Source: Oxytricha trifallax
Taxonomy: Eukaryota > Ciliophora > Spirotrichea > Sporadotrichida > Oxytrichidae
Length of the DNA stretch: 64,000 nt
Assembly: GCA_000711775.1 (NCBI GenBank)
Contig: ARYC01001079.1
Span: forward strand, 62,001 to 126,000
Direction: 5' to 3'
A program made the translations under genes and the position numbers. Below, piece by piece: positions 49,601-61,669 of the stretch. The notes under the pieces were generated by a model that was not told the origin of the DNA, did no database searches, and saw nothing but the letters and a program-made list of their open reading frames with translations. The stretch's first letter is position 1; each line of letters begins with the position of its first letter.

Positions 49601-50840
49601 CTTTAATAAGTTGGCATTATATTTGACTCTTAATTAGTTTCTTTACAGTATAATAAAGTAATTTTTTCATCAAGTTTTTAGTCTCAACAATTCTCCATTA
49701 TACTTATTGCTACTTTTCACTTTATTTATATTTCTTGATACTTATTTCTGATTTTAGCTTGGTTATTCTTTTCTTATCAACCATTTGGTTGATTATACCA
49801 ACTCCTTCATTTTAAATTCCTTCCTTAACTTATTTTTAAAACGCTTTTGAATAGGTATATCCAAATTCTATGATGTCAGATCTATTCCTTTTTTAATTAA
49901 GATTTTCTAATATTACTTTCCCAAGATCAAAGTTCAAATTATTATATTTTTATCAACTGGTTAAAATCATGTTAGGATATATTATCCTGAGAATTACTTG
50001 AATTTACTAATTGTCATTAAATTCAATGACTTTCTTCTCAGAAAACAGTCCTCTTCACGCTAGAGAAGACTTAATCTCGCAGGATCCTTGGGAATGGATT
50101 ATTTTAGACTTTATTTTTTATTCTATTCCCCTATTCTTTGATATGGCAATTGAAATCTCTCGTTACTAAAATCTTATGCTTATGAAATCAAATAGATTGA
50201 TCAATTTTTGAATTATTTAATCTTATTTTATTCTAAAATAAGATATAAGCTGTTATAATGTGTAGCTGGAACCCTGCCACAATCAGTGTTGTCTAGATTA
50301 AGAACTAATTTAAAGTACTTATAGTTCTTAAATCTTATTTGCCATTGAGTATCACCATCACTCCTTCATTTTGCCAGTTTAGTCTTAGCTATATTCTTGT
50401 TGTTGATACAAATTATCCTTAAGAGTATATATTCTACCAATCCTATGAAGTTATGACTCTCTAATATACACATCTTGTTCAGATTAAATTTCAATCTGAT
50501 ATATAGCATGCGGATTCAATAATCTTTATGCGAATTTATCTTTTGTTGCTAGCAGTTTTTTTTTATCCTTATGTTCTCCACATTTCCTCAATGCACTCAT
50601 TTATTCTTCTTGATTATAAGAGTCGAGGTGCCTGCAATTGTCAATCTTTATTGCATTTGATATTAATCTTTGGTGTTTTAGCAAGCATTCTGAATTGAGT
50701 AATTGAGCTTTTCGAATTCAGTTTTGAATTTTCAAAGTATCTTTCTAGTTTAATGAGAATTTACCTTTTCAATGTGTTTACTGTTATTAATGAATACTAG
50801 AAATACCTCTTCTTGCTTGGAAATTGTTCGTCTCTTCATT
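46620..50840 (-). pseudogene. Decayed LINE-like retrotransposon ORF
   Basis: The reverse strand carries many short protein-like runs over 4.2 kb. A start is seen at about 50839 (MKRRTISKQEEVFLVFINN). Around 50170 it reads ILVTRDFNCHIKEQG, like the GDFN motif of the AP-endonuclease domain of non-LTR elements. Around 49410 KCNFNKALCPDDVVL resembles the N-K-A-x-G-P-D-G motif at the start of LINE reverse transcriptases. Around 48110 VLQDPLYS followed by ELLIKKSKEI resembles the LQG-x-P-L-S-P motif. The end (46930-46620) is K/Q/E-rich (CIKKRELWKKAQEVRFKY). Frameshifts and TGA codons are frequent, so the element is dead. The order EN then RT supports the call; no catalytic YADD was found. Confidence 0.55.
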
Positions 50841-50849
50841 TTACTGCTA

Positions 50850-53004
50850 ACTTTTTATTTGTAATTTCATAATAAAATGAAAAAAATAATATATATTTCT
50901 TTTTTATTTCAATAGCAGATTCTATGAGATTGATTAAAGATTTTATCAATATATTCGTTTAATCTTTATATTTTCCCTTTTTAATTTTTTTTTGAGTTAT
51001 TTAACTATTCTATTTTTGATTAATATAACTAATTATTATACTTTCTCTATTACTATTTATATCCAATTTTCTCTTATAAAATTTATTCAATTGTTAAATC
51101 AAATTATTAATTTTGTTCCTTGCCTATATATTTGAAATAATAAATTTTTTTATAGTATAATTAGAATAATATCAAATTAAATTAAATATAAAATTGAATC
51201 TTTAAAATATTTAATTAAATAAATTGTATAAATTTCTTACTATAAATTTTTCTAATTTAAAAATATATATTTAATTTTATAGAAATATAGCATTAATATT
51301 TCTATATTATATACAAATTCACATATTTTATGTTAAATTTAACATGTAAATAATATTCTCCTTGTTTTAAGACACTTTCTTATTCATTTAAGATTTATGC
51401 ATTTTTTATGGAAGAGTTGATTTTTCGTAAATTTATTTTTTACCTTAATCTATGCCAACTTTTAGGGTTGATAAGTTCATTATTTTTAAATTTTTTTTTA
51501 TTTTTTTGGTTTTATTGATAAAACTTTAAATAAATTCCTCATACTTTTCATTTTTTAGAATTCTAAATTTATATATTGTCCAATAAAAAGAGATTATTAT
51601 GAACATTTCAACTTATTAACTGAGTATTTTTTAATTTTTAACTTATAATTTTACATTTTTAGAGTATATTTCAGCAGATTAAGAGATAGAACTATCTAAT
51701 TTCTCCATTTTTCAAAATAAATACTGTTTAAATTGTTAATATTTATCATTCTATTTGGATTGTACTTTTGTCTAGATTAAATCGAAGTAATATATATATT
51801 TTATGGTTGCTATTGAGCATTGGAATTTGATTTATTTAATCAAGTAAATTTATTATAGTTGGTTTTTAATTATCACTTATAAAATATTTTGTTTCATTCA
51901 ATTTTATCTCCATTAGTTAGATTAATTTAAATTAATAGATTCTCAAATATTCCTTATCAAACTAATAATTTTACTATAATAAAACTCTATATTTCAAGTA
52001 ATTTATGGAAATAGTCTCATTATATCTTTGAGGGAAATTCCTCATCGAGTCCAACCAAGATCCCTCCTGAGTATATTACACTTTTAAGGCTTTATTGGTC
52101 TAAGTTTAATTTCTTATTTGCTGCAGTTTTTTAGAGCACTAGTATTGATTTAACAATTATTTAAAGTACTTTAAATATTTATAGGCTTCATCTGATTTTT
52201 CATTGATAACGTTCAGATAATCTTATTTTAACTTAAATTTAATAATTAATAAGAGAATTTAAGAGGATAAACAAATTTAATTGCATTATACTTGAATTTA
52301 AATCAATAATTGATTCAATATTTATAATATCTGTTTGGTAAGAATGTTTAACTTGGTGAAAATAAATAGTTTGGTGGTGTTTTATAATTATTTCTGAGAT
52401 AAAAAAATTACCCCCCAACATTATGGTAAATTACTTAAATCTCACTATCTAGATGATATTGGTATAAGTTTTTATAGTAGAATATTTATCGTTAAATTTA
52501 ACAATTTCATGATATTAAATAATTATTTCCATAATAAAGATATTTAGTCAATACAATATTCTTTATTTTTATTATCTATTATGGGCTTTTTTAAAATATA
52601 CTAATTTTTTATTTCTCTATGAGATATCACTAAATAGACTTGTCTGCTAGTTTATATCATGTTTTCCTTTTTATTTATCGCGTACTTGGCATAAAGAGTT
52701 ATTAAATGACATCGTTGTTTGAAATGTTTTTATTATTCAATTGAATATTCCTATTTTTAATTATATCAAATCTTAAATTGGAGCGTAAGCTATAATCTTG
52801 CTCATCATTTTTATATCAAAATCCATCTCTTACTGTAAGTGTATGTTTATTAATCCGCTTCTTTTTAATTCGCTTTTAATAAATTCTTAGCTCTATTACT
52901 AAAATTATTTAGATTTTGACTGCTTGTCATCAGTTTCAAGTACTTTTAAACTTATTTTATGATCGCTTATTTGTATAGAGAATCTGATTTTTATTTTCTT
53001 TCAT
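50850..53004. other. AT-rich DNA, nothing recognised
   Basis: Very AT-rich, without a supported frame. It is the 5' side of the LINE-like element; no ORF1 was recognised. Confidence 0.45.
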
Positions 53005-53013
53005 ACATATATG

Positions 53014-54183
53014 TTCTGACCGAGACCCCCCTCCCCCCAACGCTTACATCCCCCCAACGTTTAACCTCCCCCTCCCCCCAACGCTTTTTTATGAATTTTT
53101 TTATAGCATATTCAAATCTTTTGCTATTTAGATAAATAATTTTTTCTAAAAATTTTAATGCTAGATATGAATAAATATATATTGACAATTCATTTCTTAT
53201 TGTGTTAATTCACATTCCAACATGCTTTTTACATTAAAAAATGATAAAATTTTTAACTTTTCCAAATTTTAAAAAAATATTATTTCCATTTTTTTCCAAG
53301 ATCTAATACGCGTCCGTCGAATTTTTTTTCGTACATGTCCCCACAGGAAAATACATTAGAATTAATTTAATTTGACTCTAATTTTTAAATTTCTCTTTAC
53401 CAATTGGCTCAAGCTAAAATTTTATTTTATAATTTCTTAATTAATTAAATACTTGACACAAAACAAAATAATAATACCAATATCATGAAGATTTTAATTT
53501 TTATTTATTATTTCTATTTATATTTCCGAATACGATTCTTAATTAAATATAAATAATTTTATAATTGTAAATCTAAATTAAAATAAAAAAAATAACTAAT
53601 TAAGCAAATCTACAAATTTCATAGTTGAAATGATAACTTATTTTTTTAATTTTAATTTAGATTTACAATTATAAAATTATTTATATTTAATTAAGAATCG
53701 TATTCGGAAATATAAATAGAAATAATAAATAAAAATTAAAATCTTCATGATATTGGTATTATTATTTTGTTTTGTGTCAAGTATTTAATTAATTAAGAAA
53801 TTATAAAATAAAATTTTAGCTTGAGCCAATTGGTAAAGAGAAATTTAAAAATTAGAGTCAAATTAAATTAATTCTAATGTATTTTCCTGTGGGGACATGT
53901 AAGAAAAAAAATTCGACGGACGCGTATTAGATCTTGGAAAAAAATGGAAATAATATTTTTTTAAAATTTGGAAAAGTTAAAAATTTTATCATTTTTTATA
54001 TATAAAAAGAATGTGTGTTTACAAATGATGTTATTATATTGATATTATATTAAACCAACTATGAGGTTATATATTTTCATTTACAATAGGATTTTTCATA
54101 ATATAGAAGTTAGTTGATACAATAAAAATTCATCTAAAAGCGTTGGGGGGAAGGGGGGTAGGAGGGGGGTTCTTGGTCAGAAC
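53014..54183. mobile_element. Near-perfect palindromic element with G/C-run ends, 1.17 kb
   Basis: The ends begin TTCTGACC and have C-runs on the left (53030-53090) mirrored by G-runs on the right (54135-54170), each beside AACGC/GCGTT. Inner arms of about 355 bp (about 53230-53600 and 53640-54000) are almost identical inverted copies, including an AGATCTAATACGCGTCCGTC block. A loop of some 50 bp separates them. The flanks carry ACATATATG (53005-53013) and ACATATATA (54184-54192), an 8/9-match duplication of the same length as at the helicase insertion. No ORF is seen. The high arm identity suggests a recent origin. Confidence 0.8.
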
Positions 54184-54192
54184 ACATATATA

Positions 54193-55639
54193 TTTAAATT
54201 CTAAATATACATTAGGTTTTATGGCCATTTAATCTTCTATTTTAGAATGACTTCCTCACCAAAATATTCATCTTCTTAATTATTATATTGGAATACACTG
54301 TCATAATTAATCTTCATATCAACTTAATCTTAAAGACGCATACTGAATTAAGATTATATTATATATTCTGTTGATTTAAATAATTTTAAGTGCAACTCAG
54401 CAAATGAGACATTTCTGAAGACTAATAATTATTGTATTTGTCTTGCTCTTTGTAGGAGTTACTGTTCTCTACGTAGAGATTATCTCTAAAAATTCATGTC
54501 AATAGTGAAATTTCAAATTTCAAATTTAAATCAAATATTATTTGACTTTAAATGAGCATTTTATTTGTTTTGATGCTATTAATTTATGTTAAGAATTAAT
54601 ATTAAAATTATACAATTGATTTAGGAATAATTTTATTGAAATATGAATGCTGTAAATTAAAGGATATACAGTAATTTCTTGGTTTTTTATTCATCGTCAT
54701 TATTTAATATCTTAACCTTTAAGAATTTGAATCTATGATCTTAATTAGTAAATTTAAAATTCCAATTTAAAAAAATGACTATTATTACATTTTTAATAGT
54801 GATTTTTTCTCTCCAAGTATTTCGGGCAAGTATTTTAGATGATAATAACATGTGACTTTATCCATTAAAGGTATAGTTTTAATTCAATTGTAAAATATAT
54901 GAATTGCTTATTGGATTTGAGCCGACTCATCAAGTATTTAATATCTACAGTGAATAGCAGTTTGGTAGTTGTATTTCATGGAAATATACAATTACAGTGG
55001 TTAATATTATTTATAAAACTTTTTTCAAGGTGCTTTTTAATGAAAAGCATTCATCAAATTTACTAAAAACTTTTGAAAATATGGTCATATAGACATTTTA
55101 ATGCGTTGAAACATTTTTAATAAGTTATATCTTTTTTAAATCATGTATTTCAGCAAAATTAGGCATTAATTTTATTTGAATATATTTAATTAATGTACAT
55201 TGAATTTTTATCAGGCACTAAAATAACTTAAAAGCAAATACTTGTTTCTGCTTTTTCATTCTTAAATTATAAGCATCTTTCCTACAACTAGATTGATATT
55301 AGATTAATTTTAATAAGAGTTATAATGATATTTTGCTTAATATGTTTTTTCTTGAAAAATAAAAGTCTCTTAATATTAAGCAAAAATTATAATGTCATTT
55401 TTATCAGTTCAAATTTGCATGTGGATTGAAATAGAGTATAATTAATTAATCTAAGTAAGCAAGTAACAATTCATATAGTCCGAATATTTAATGAATTTGA
55501 TTATACATAACTTAATTATAGACTAATGAAGAAGTGTTAAGTGTAATAATCGTTGCCTCTATTTTAAGTTGGGTATACATATCAAGCATTTTATTAATAG
55601 TTTCCTCATTTACCCTCAAAAGTCATTCACGCTTAAAAC
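54193..55639. other. AT-rich DNA, nothing recognised
   Basis: No frame or repeat was found. Confidence 0.45.
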
Positions 55640-56225
55640 AAATTTATTAAAAAATTAAATGTAATCAAATGATTTGAAATTATTCTCATCGAAACCTTGC
55701 ACTTTTGTTATATCTCTTAATGTTTGGTCGGGAGTGTTTTGTGGAAGGATATTCCCTCTATCTATGCTTGAATCTACCTTTTTAAAACAAGATCTCTCCG
55801 CTAAGATATAATATTTAATTAATTCTATTGTCCCTGTTTGTTACAATATTCTTGCTAGTTTTTCAATGTTATTGAGCCTTCTTGGTAAGAAAAGATAAAA
55901 CTAAGGATTATTATTGAGTGATCAAAGTTTGATTGATGAAACAAGATGAAATATCACTTTAATTGTTTTTAGTCATTACTTTCTAGAACTATTAGAATTT
56001 TCTACTGCTCCTGCTATTTTTCAGCACTTACCATCTTTTGATTATTGAACTTGATGGAACTATTAACTCTATTTTAAAATTACTTTCGGTGAATTGTATT
56101 ATGAATTGAAGTAATATTCTATCAAGAAGGATTTCTAGATTTTCAATCACAATCATAGATTTAATAGAGATTGTTAGCCACCTTCATATTCTCAATAGAT
56201 TTAATTTTTAATAGAATTTTTTATT
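55640..56225 (-). pseudogene. Degenerate reverse-strand ORF
   Basis: With TAA/TAG as Gln the reverse strand from about 56060 to 55640 reads one frame with a single TGA, including IKFNNQKMVSAEKQQEQQKI and LVLKRQIQAQIEGISFHKTL. Q-rich composition partly reflects the many TAA/TAG codons, so the coding nature is uncertain. No motif is recognised. It could be an old mobile-element gene. Confidence 0.3.
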
Positions 56226-56289
56226 CTTAAGAACCCAGGCTAAAAAAGGACGAGAGTCAGGAGAGCAGCTGTTGCAGCAGGTAAAATTT

Positions 56290-57880
56290 TAGTTGACTTT
56301 TAAAGTAATTATTCTAGCATCGAATTGATGATATATTTAAATCACACTTATTATATATTCTTTTAATTATTATTATTTTAATATTTTCAATAAATTTGCA
56401 AAAAAATTAAAGTAAAAAAATCTTTTGTTTCAATAGTTTCTTTTAGATTATTAGATTATTTTTTATAATTATTCCTTTACTGTTATTTAATCTGTAATCT
56501 TGATTACTTCATTAATTCTATTATTTATTAAACTAGATAATAATCCTTTAAATTTTTTGGGTTAAATACAATCATATCTTTATAAATTAGTACCAAATAA
56601 TGATTAAATTAATTAATTTTTAATTATTTAATTGAATCATATATTATAAAATTTACATATATCTTATTAATTATTAACTTATATTCAAATAATAACGCTT
56701 CATCAAATTAACTTATATTTATATTAGAAAATATTTTATTGCTCTTTATATATAAATGGAATAACTTATTTTACTAATAATTCTTGCAATTATTTCAAAT
56801 ACTAAGCTTGAGTAAAGAGAAGGAAGTTAGTTTATTGTGAATGATTGAACAAATTAATTGCTTAAATGTTAGTAAAGAATTATAACACCTACATAAAATA
56901 ATATGAAATTAAAGTGACATGGCATAAGAGAATATATATTTAAAAAATTGTGCCTCATTTTTGAAGTGAAAAGATAGTTCCCTAAAAATATTGATTTTGT
57001 ATTTTAGTTATAGTTTAAGGTAATGGAACCTTTTTAATATAGTAACAATATTTATTTAAATAGATTTAAATTGGTATATTGCGCTAATGAAACCTTTAAA
57101 ATTAATAAGAATCAAATGTAATACCTTTTATAATTTTTGCAGTTCGTTGTAATAGCATTTATTATTCATTTTAAACAGGATCTTATATAGATAGAACTTT
57201 CTAATTTAATTAATAAATATTTGTTCTTTTTATTAATTATTATTTCCAATTAAAATTTTAGTTAACTTAATGTAGAAAAGATTTAAAAATAGATTATATA
57301 GGTAATTCAACGATAATAATAAATCTAAAATTTTTATCCAAAAAATAACCTTATATTAAATTCGATTTTGGATTGCATAAGATTATCTATAACTATGATA
57401 AATAAAGATTAGTGAAGCACAAAATAAAATTTATTTCGGAATTCAAGGAAAACATAGAACTTATCAACAGATCTACTTTCCGATTTCCCAAGGACTTGAG
57501 TAAAATAAGACTAAATAACATTATTGACTAATAAATTGAAAAAAAGTGTGCATTATAGACAACAAGGAAAAGATTAAAAAATAATTATCAAGTAAATTAA
57601 AATTGCGTTAATTTAAATTTAAAAGTAATTGTTTTGATGGTTATAGATATTAAAATATGTATAGAATAAAATATTAGTGTGCGAAATAAATAAAATATGT
57701 AATAATTAAATTTCAATGCATTATTTAAAAATAAGAATTAAGAGAAAATTGATTAAAATATTAAATGCCAAAAGATAAAAATGTATTAATTAATAAATAA
57801 AAGATTGCAAAAAATTGAGAAAAAATAAATAATAAATAATATAAAATGCAAGGATATTAAAAACAAAGATATTATTAATA
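56290..57880. other. AT-rich DNA, nothing recognised
   Basis: A small GC-rich patch near 56240-56280 is too short to interpret; the rest shows nothing. Confidence 0.45.
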
Positions 57881-57889
57881 TATTACTTT

Positions 57890-58345
57890 TTAGCTGGTAA
57901 TTCTATGACTCAATTTTTAACTAATCTTGGATTATAACCGCTCTTGCCTGGGAAAATAGGCACCATAAACTCTATTTCATTTGGCTAAATAATTTTTTTA
58001 CTACTCTGCTCGTTCGTTCATGTGATGTCTGAAGTATACATTGCTAGCCTTACAATATTAGGTGATGTATGAGTTAGAAACATTCTCTTTGTGTGTTTCA
58101 TAATATGGGTTTCTATCAGTATCGTATTTGGCGCTGAGTGAGAGGAGAAGTCTGTAGCTTGTCTTGCTCTAAGCATTCTCCCTACTCTGCTTATCCCTGC
58201 ATCTCTTGAAGTATAGGTTGGAGCAGCATCTCGCTGTTGTCATCATGTGCTTCTTGAGGAACCATAGCTTGTAGGGGTTTCAATTCTTGTCGTGAGTACA
58301 CTAATTATATTGCTTAATCAGCTCATTTTGCCTTGACATTATCTT
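57890..58345 (-). pseudogene. Coding island, reverse strand, C-terminal part of an unknown protein
   Basis: This is a GC-rich reverse-strand island. From ATG 58337 one frame reads MSRQNELIKQYNQ, TGA, then NPYKLWFLKKHMMTTARCCS. Another frame carries the more convincing C-terminal part: NIVRLAMYTSDIT, TGA, KIIQPNEIEFMVPIFPGKSG, and YNPRLVKN, TGA, VIELPAKK. The TGA codons lie within good frame. Either the gene is decayed or small IESs disturb the frame. No family is recognised. Confidence 0.4.
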
Positions 58346-58362
58346 TTTTTAAATCAAAAATT

Positions 58363-58680
58363 TCAGTATTGCAAACGAAGTAAGGGGCGAATGTTCGAAT
58401 GGGGGCTGCCAGTGATACCACGAGATTCTCCATCAAAAAAAGCTGGGAAATGGAATCTCCTACTCAGAAAAGTATACTGGAAGCCGAGATCATTGATGAT
58501 CAAGTTTTTTGAGGACCACCCTATGCCATTAGCGAGATTCCTGAGTACATTTCCTTGGTAGTTGTAACGATGATGTTGATCAAACTTATCTTTAACCCGA
58601 AAATCTCTAACTACAGCTGCCCTTTTCCTCACTGGGGTGATCACTTTTTTCTCTATGTGGTAGTGTAGGGCAACAAGGAT
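58363..58680 (-). CDS. Coding island, reverse strand
   Basis: This is an uninterrupted reverse frame of 94 codons with none of TAA, TAG or TGA before the final TGA at 58363. It starts at about ATG 58644 and reads VRDFRVKDKFDQHHRYNYQG and later GWSSKNLIINDLGFQYTFLS. The codon pattern looks coding. The forward strand over the same bases also has a fairly open frame, so the strand is likely but not certain. It lies in line with the reverse island at 57890-58345. No domain is recognised. Confidence 0.4.
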   Translation of the reverse strand: MLVALHYHIEKKVITPVRKRAAVVRDFRVKDKFDQHHRYNYQGNVLRNLANGIGWSSKNLIINDLGFQYTFLSRRFHFPAFFDGESRGITGSPHSNIRPLLRLQY

Positions 58681-58719
58681 GATTCTCCTGCTATCTAAAG
58701 GATTTCAATAAAGATAGGA

Positions 58720-59230
58720 GTGTTCTTAAGAATAAGGAGACAGAGAAATCCTGAAGCAGTTTACCGTTCGCTGTTCTCGTTAGCGTCTCAGCCAATGGAG
58801 TTCTCATCCTCTCTGGCGCTTCAGATCTCCACTATAATTTCTTCGTAACAATTGGAGCAGACTCAGATGCCAATATAGTAGCTGTTGATGTATGCATAGG
58901 TAGCAGTAAATACCAGACTTTCTATCACGAGTCCTCATTTAGTCTTTGCTTTATACTAACAGTCCCAGCTCTAATGCAGTTGCCACATCATGCTCTTCAT
59001 ACTCCATATGCAACAATGACTACATGACAAACTCAAACAAAAATATTATAACAGCCCAAAGAGTCCCATGTATTGTAGGTCTTGTTGGAGACGGTTTAAT
59101 GATTGTTAATCAATACGAGGCTGCTGGTATACTTTGGTAGCCTAGCGATGTTGATGCATGTAATGGAGTGGCATACAATGGATAGTACTTCTATGTGATG
59201 ACTATGTTCCATCTTTACATTGTAGCATGC
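58720..59230 (+). CDS. Coding island, forward strand, YHYH-domain-like
   Basis: The forward frame over 58930-59225 reads SSYSICNNDYMTNSNKNI, CIVGLVGDGLMIVNQYEAAG, then PSDVDACNGVAYNGQYFYVM and MFHLYIVACW. The pattern of a GDG turn, D-(V/L)-D-A-C-N-G, Y-x-Y and a cysteine after a hydrophobic run resembles YHYH-type secreted proteins. An upstream piece in another frame (58755-58930, VSVSANGVLILSGASDLHYN) may belong to it. The downstream part overlaps a reverse-strand coding run. The domain assignment is by eye only. Confidence 0.4.
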
Positions 59231-59355
59231 TGGATATGCTCTTGTACCGCCATGTTGGGCATTCGTTGCTTTGGACTGGTTATATAACTCTAATGCCTTC
59301 CTCTTTACTAATGCTGTGTAGTCTAAGACACTATAGTCACCATTTATGGCAATTA
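59190..59355 (-). CDS. Coding island, reverse strand
   Basis: A reverse frame reads INGDYSVLDYTALVKRKALE and LYNQSKATNAQHGGTRAYPA between 59352 and about 59225. It looks protein-like and may be the N-terminal piece of the reverse gene at 58363-58680, placed on the other side of the forward YHYH-like island. That arrangement would be a nested or scrambled locus. No domain is recognised. Confidence 0.35.
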
Positions 59356-59445
59356 GGAATAATTTTTTAGTTTGATAAATATTATTAAAAGTCTTAAATA
59401 CTCACATTATAAATTTTGTAACTTTTTGGTTTGTGATGGAAGTCC

Positions 59446-59507
59446 TGTATATATATATTTATATATATATATATTACTGTATATATATATTTATATATAT
59501 ATATATT
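59446..59507. repeat. Two tandem 31-32-bp AT repeats
   Basis: A CTG followed by TA dinucleotides interrupted by TTT, ending ATTA, occurs twice in tandem (59446-59475 and 59476-59507). Confidence 0.85.
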
Positions 59508-59509
59508 AG

Positions 59510-60867
59510 TACTTAGTGATCAAAACGAAAAGCAACCAAATATCTATAATAATTATTCTTATATTCAAATATAAATTAAACTTTATCAATTTCCTATTCA
59601 AATTCAAATTATTCTTTTATATTCAAAAATTAATTTATTTTAAATTTTTAGTATTATTTCATATAATCTAAAAAATAATTTGGTTTAATATTTTTTAAAG
59701 TAAAGTAAAATTAAAATATCTAATTTTACTAAATAATGCTATAAAAATAACAATGTTTTCAATAAATTAGTAAAATAAGAATTTATTTGATTAAGAATTT
59801 TGTATTTTTTATTATAATTAAAAATTCTTCATTATTATCTTTCATCATACATAATTCATTGTGTTTGTTAAATTTGTTAATTTCAAGTAGAATATTTTGA
59901 ATTATATAACTTTTTTTCTTGTATAAATATATTAATTAAAAAAGTATTTATTAATTTATATTTTTTTATTCATATTAATATTTACTAATTTTATTTTTTA
60001 TTTAAAGTTTTTAATAATTTAATTTAATTCTAATTAATATTCAAATAAATATTTAATTAAATTAATGTACAAACCTTGATATTTTGTTAGACAATTATCA
60101 AATCTTTTTAATTTTTCATATTTCATTAAAAATTAATTAATACTTTTTTATCTACATTTATATTAAAAATAAATATCTTAAGATTATTTATTATTTAAAC
60201 ATTTTATCCTGATATTTATTAATAAGTCCTTTTAATTTTGTATTTAAATATTTTAATAATTAATTGTTAAATTATATTTTTTTCTTGTTTGTCATTATTA
60301 TTTTTATATATTAAAACTTCTTGTTGCTTTTTCCTCAAATAACGAATTTATAATCCCGCTAGAATTTTAATATTTTGCTTGTATTTAGGGATATATTGTG
60401 AATTTCTTAAATGATTATACGAGTTACATTTAAAATTCCCAAGGGTACTTTCAATTCCAGTATTTAATTCATAATTAATTATTAATTTCAAAACTTTAAT
60501 TAAATATAATCGATGTCTTTTTTTTATAGAATTAAGATAGAGAGAAGCATGTTATATTAATCAACTATGGAAATTATACTATATTACTTACTCTGTAATA
60601 TATTATACTTTAACTTTAATCGCTAAAAGAAAATAATTTAATACATTAGAACATAAAGTAAAATTGTGAGCAAGTTTATGTTATTTAAAGAATCTTAATT
60701 AATGCAATTATAATATTCTTATTGTTTGTAAGACAATATGTAAATGTAATTAATTTATTATAAACTAAATTTTTTGAAATAAGCATTAAGATAAAAATAA
60801 TTAAAAATATAATCTTAAATTGCTTGTTTAAATCTAGTTAGTTAATCTTAACTTTAACAATGATAGT
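59510..60867. other. AT-rich DNA, nothing recognised
   Basis: This is among the most AT-rich stretches of the window, with no supported frame. Confidence 0.5.
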
Positions 60868-61430
60868 TCATTTTTTCTCTCTTTTCATTCTGTCAGGACT
60901 AAGATCTTCTATCATTTCGTAGATTTGAACAGGCTTTTGAGATGTTTGTCTTCTGTAATCCAGAATTCCATTTTTGACTCTTTAAGGATTGAACCACTCT
61001 TCCAAGTATTTAATATCTCCCTTAACTCATATAATGCATTCCTCTACACAATGTGAAAAGTATCTTCCAATCCCATGAATGAGTGTCTCTCCGTTATCAG
61101 TCTTGAACCATTCCAAATAAGTAGCAATTTTGTAACCTCTCCACTCTAAAAATTTCTCACACATTTATCTTTTTGCAGTAGTAGTCCATAAAAAGAAAAA
61201 GCCTTTTTCCTATATTAGCTCAACAGGCATTGGCAATATTTGTTCCTCAGACATGGTGTTTTATGGTAAATTTAAGCAGGTGTCAGGGTGAGGTGGATCA
61301 CACATCACAACATAAAATAATCTCCCTCCGTTAAGTTGCAAGATTAAATTTTTAGATCCCACTAAACACTATGTAATTTGACATCTCCATATATCCCGTG
61401 ATAAATTGCTTCTTCATGATCTTTGGCCCT
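60868..61430 (-). pseudogene. MT-A70-family adenine methyltransferase-like segment
   Basis: The reverse frame with TAA/TAG as Gln ends at TGA 60868. It carries the MT-A70 layout: a strand and catalytic motif FYVVMCDPPHPDT (61310) with H where METTL3-type enzymes have DPPW, then NLPQNTMSEEQILPMPVEL, then KGFFFLWTTTAKRQMCEKFL, WRGYKIATYLEWFKTDNG, and a C-terminal REKSRKP-like region RRQTSQKPVQIYEMIEDLSP. MT-A70 enzymes methylate N6 of adenine in RNA or, in ciliates (MTA1/MTA9 complex), in DNA. One TGA occurs where the family has a Gly in HECLxGVKG (ECII, stop, VKGDI). Decay is likely. The changed DPPW and the stop argue against an active enzyme. The 5' extension to about 61430 is in the same frame but less certain. 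Confidence 0.7.
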
Positions 61431-61514
61431 TTGATGTTTGTTAAGATCTTTTCTGTACTTGTATCTTTTATTGCAGCTCCACATATTGATAGATGGAGAT
61501 TTTAATCATCTTCT

Positions 61515-61665
61515 ATTTCTAATGTTTTCTTGTGAAATGCAAGTAAACATTATAAATATGGATAGACTTGTACTTTTTGACGCAATTTTTGTAATATGGG
61601 CACTTGTAGTTGCCATCTCTATCTTTGATATATTAAGGTTGAACTTTCAGTTGGTTTATGTTCAC
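61515..61665 (-). CDS. C2H2 zinc-finger coding island
   Basis: The reverse frame at about 61640-61530 reads DRDGNYKCPYYKNC, then VKKYKSIHIYNVYLHFTRKH, a clear C-x4-C ... H-x4-H finger. It resembles the finger of the TBE 57-kDa-type protein (KIDGKYFCPYCNK) in its lead-in but is not in a TBE. It lies just upstream, in transcription order, of the MT-A70-like segment, in a different frame. It may be the N-terminal part of that gene, with a frameshift or IES between, or a separate fragment. Confidence 0.5.
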
Positions 61666-61669
61666 TGAT

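Noticed and set aside
9125-54183. CRISPR array or bacterial attachment sites
   Set aside because: The repeats are long single palindromes, not regularly spaced short repeats, and the DNA is eukaryotic (introns, ciliate code).
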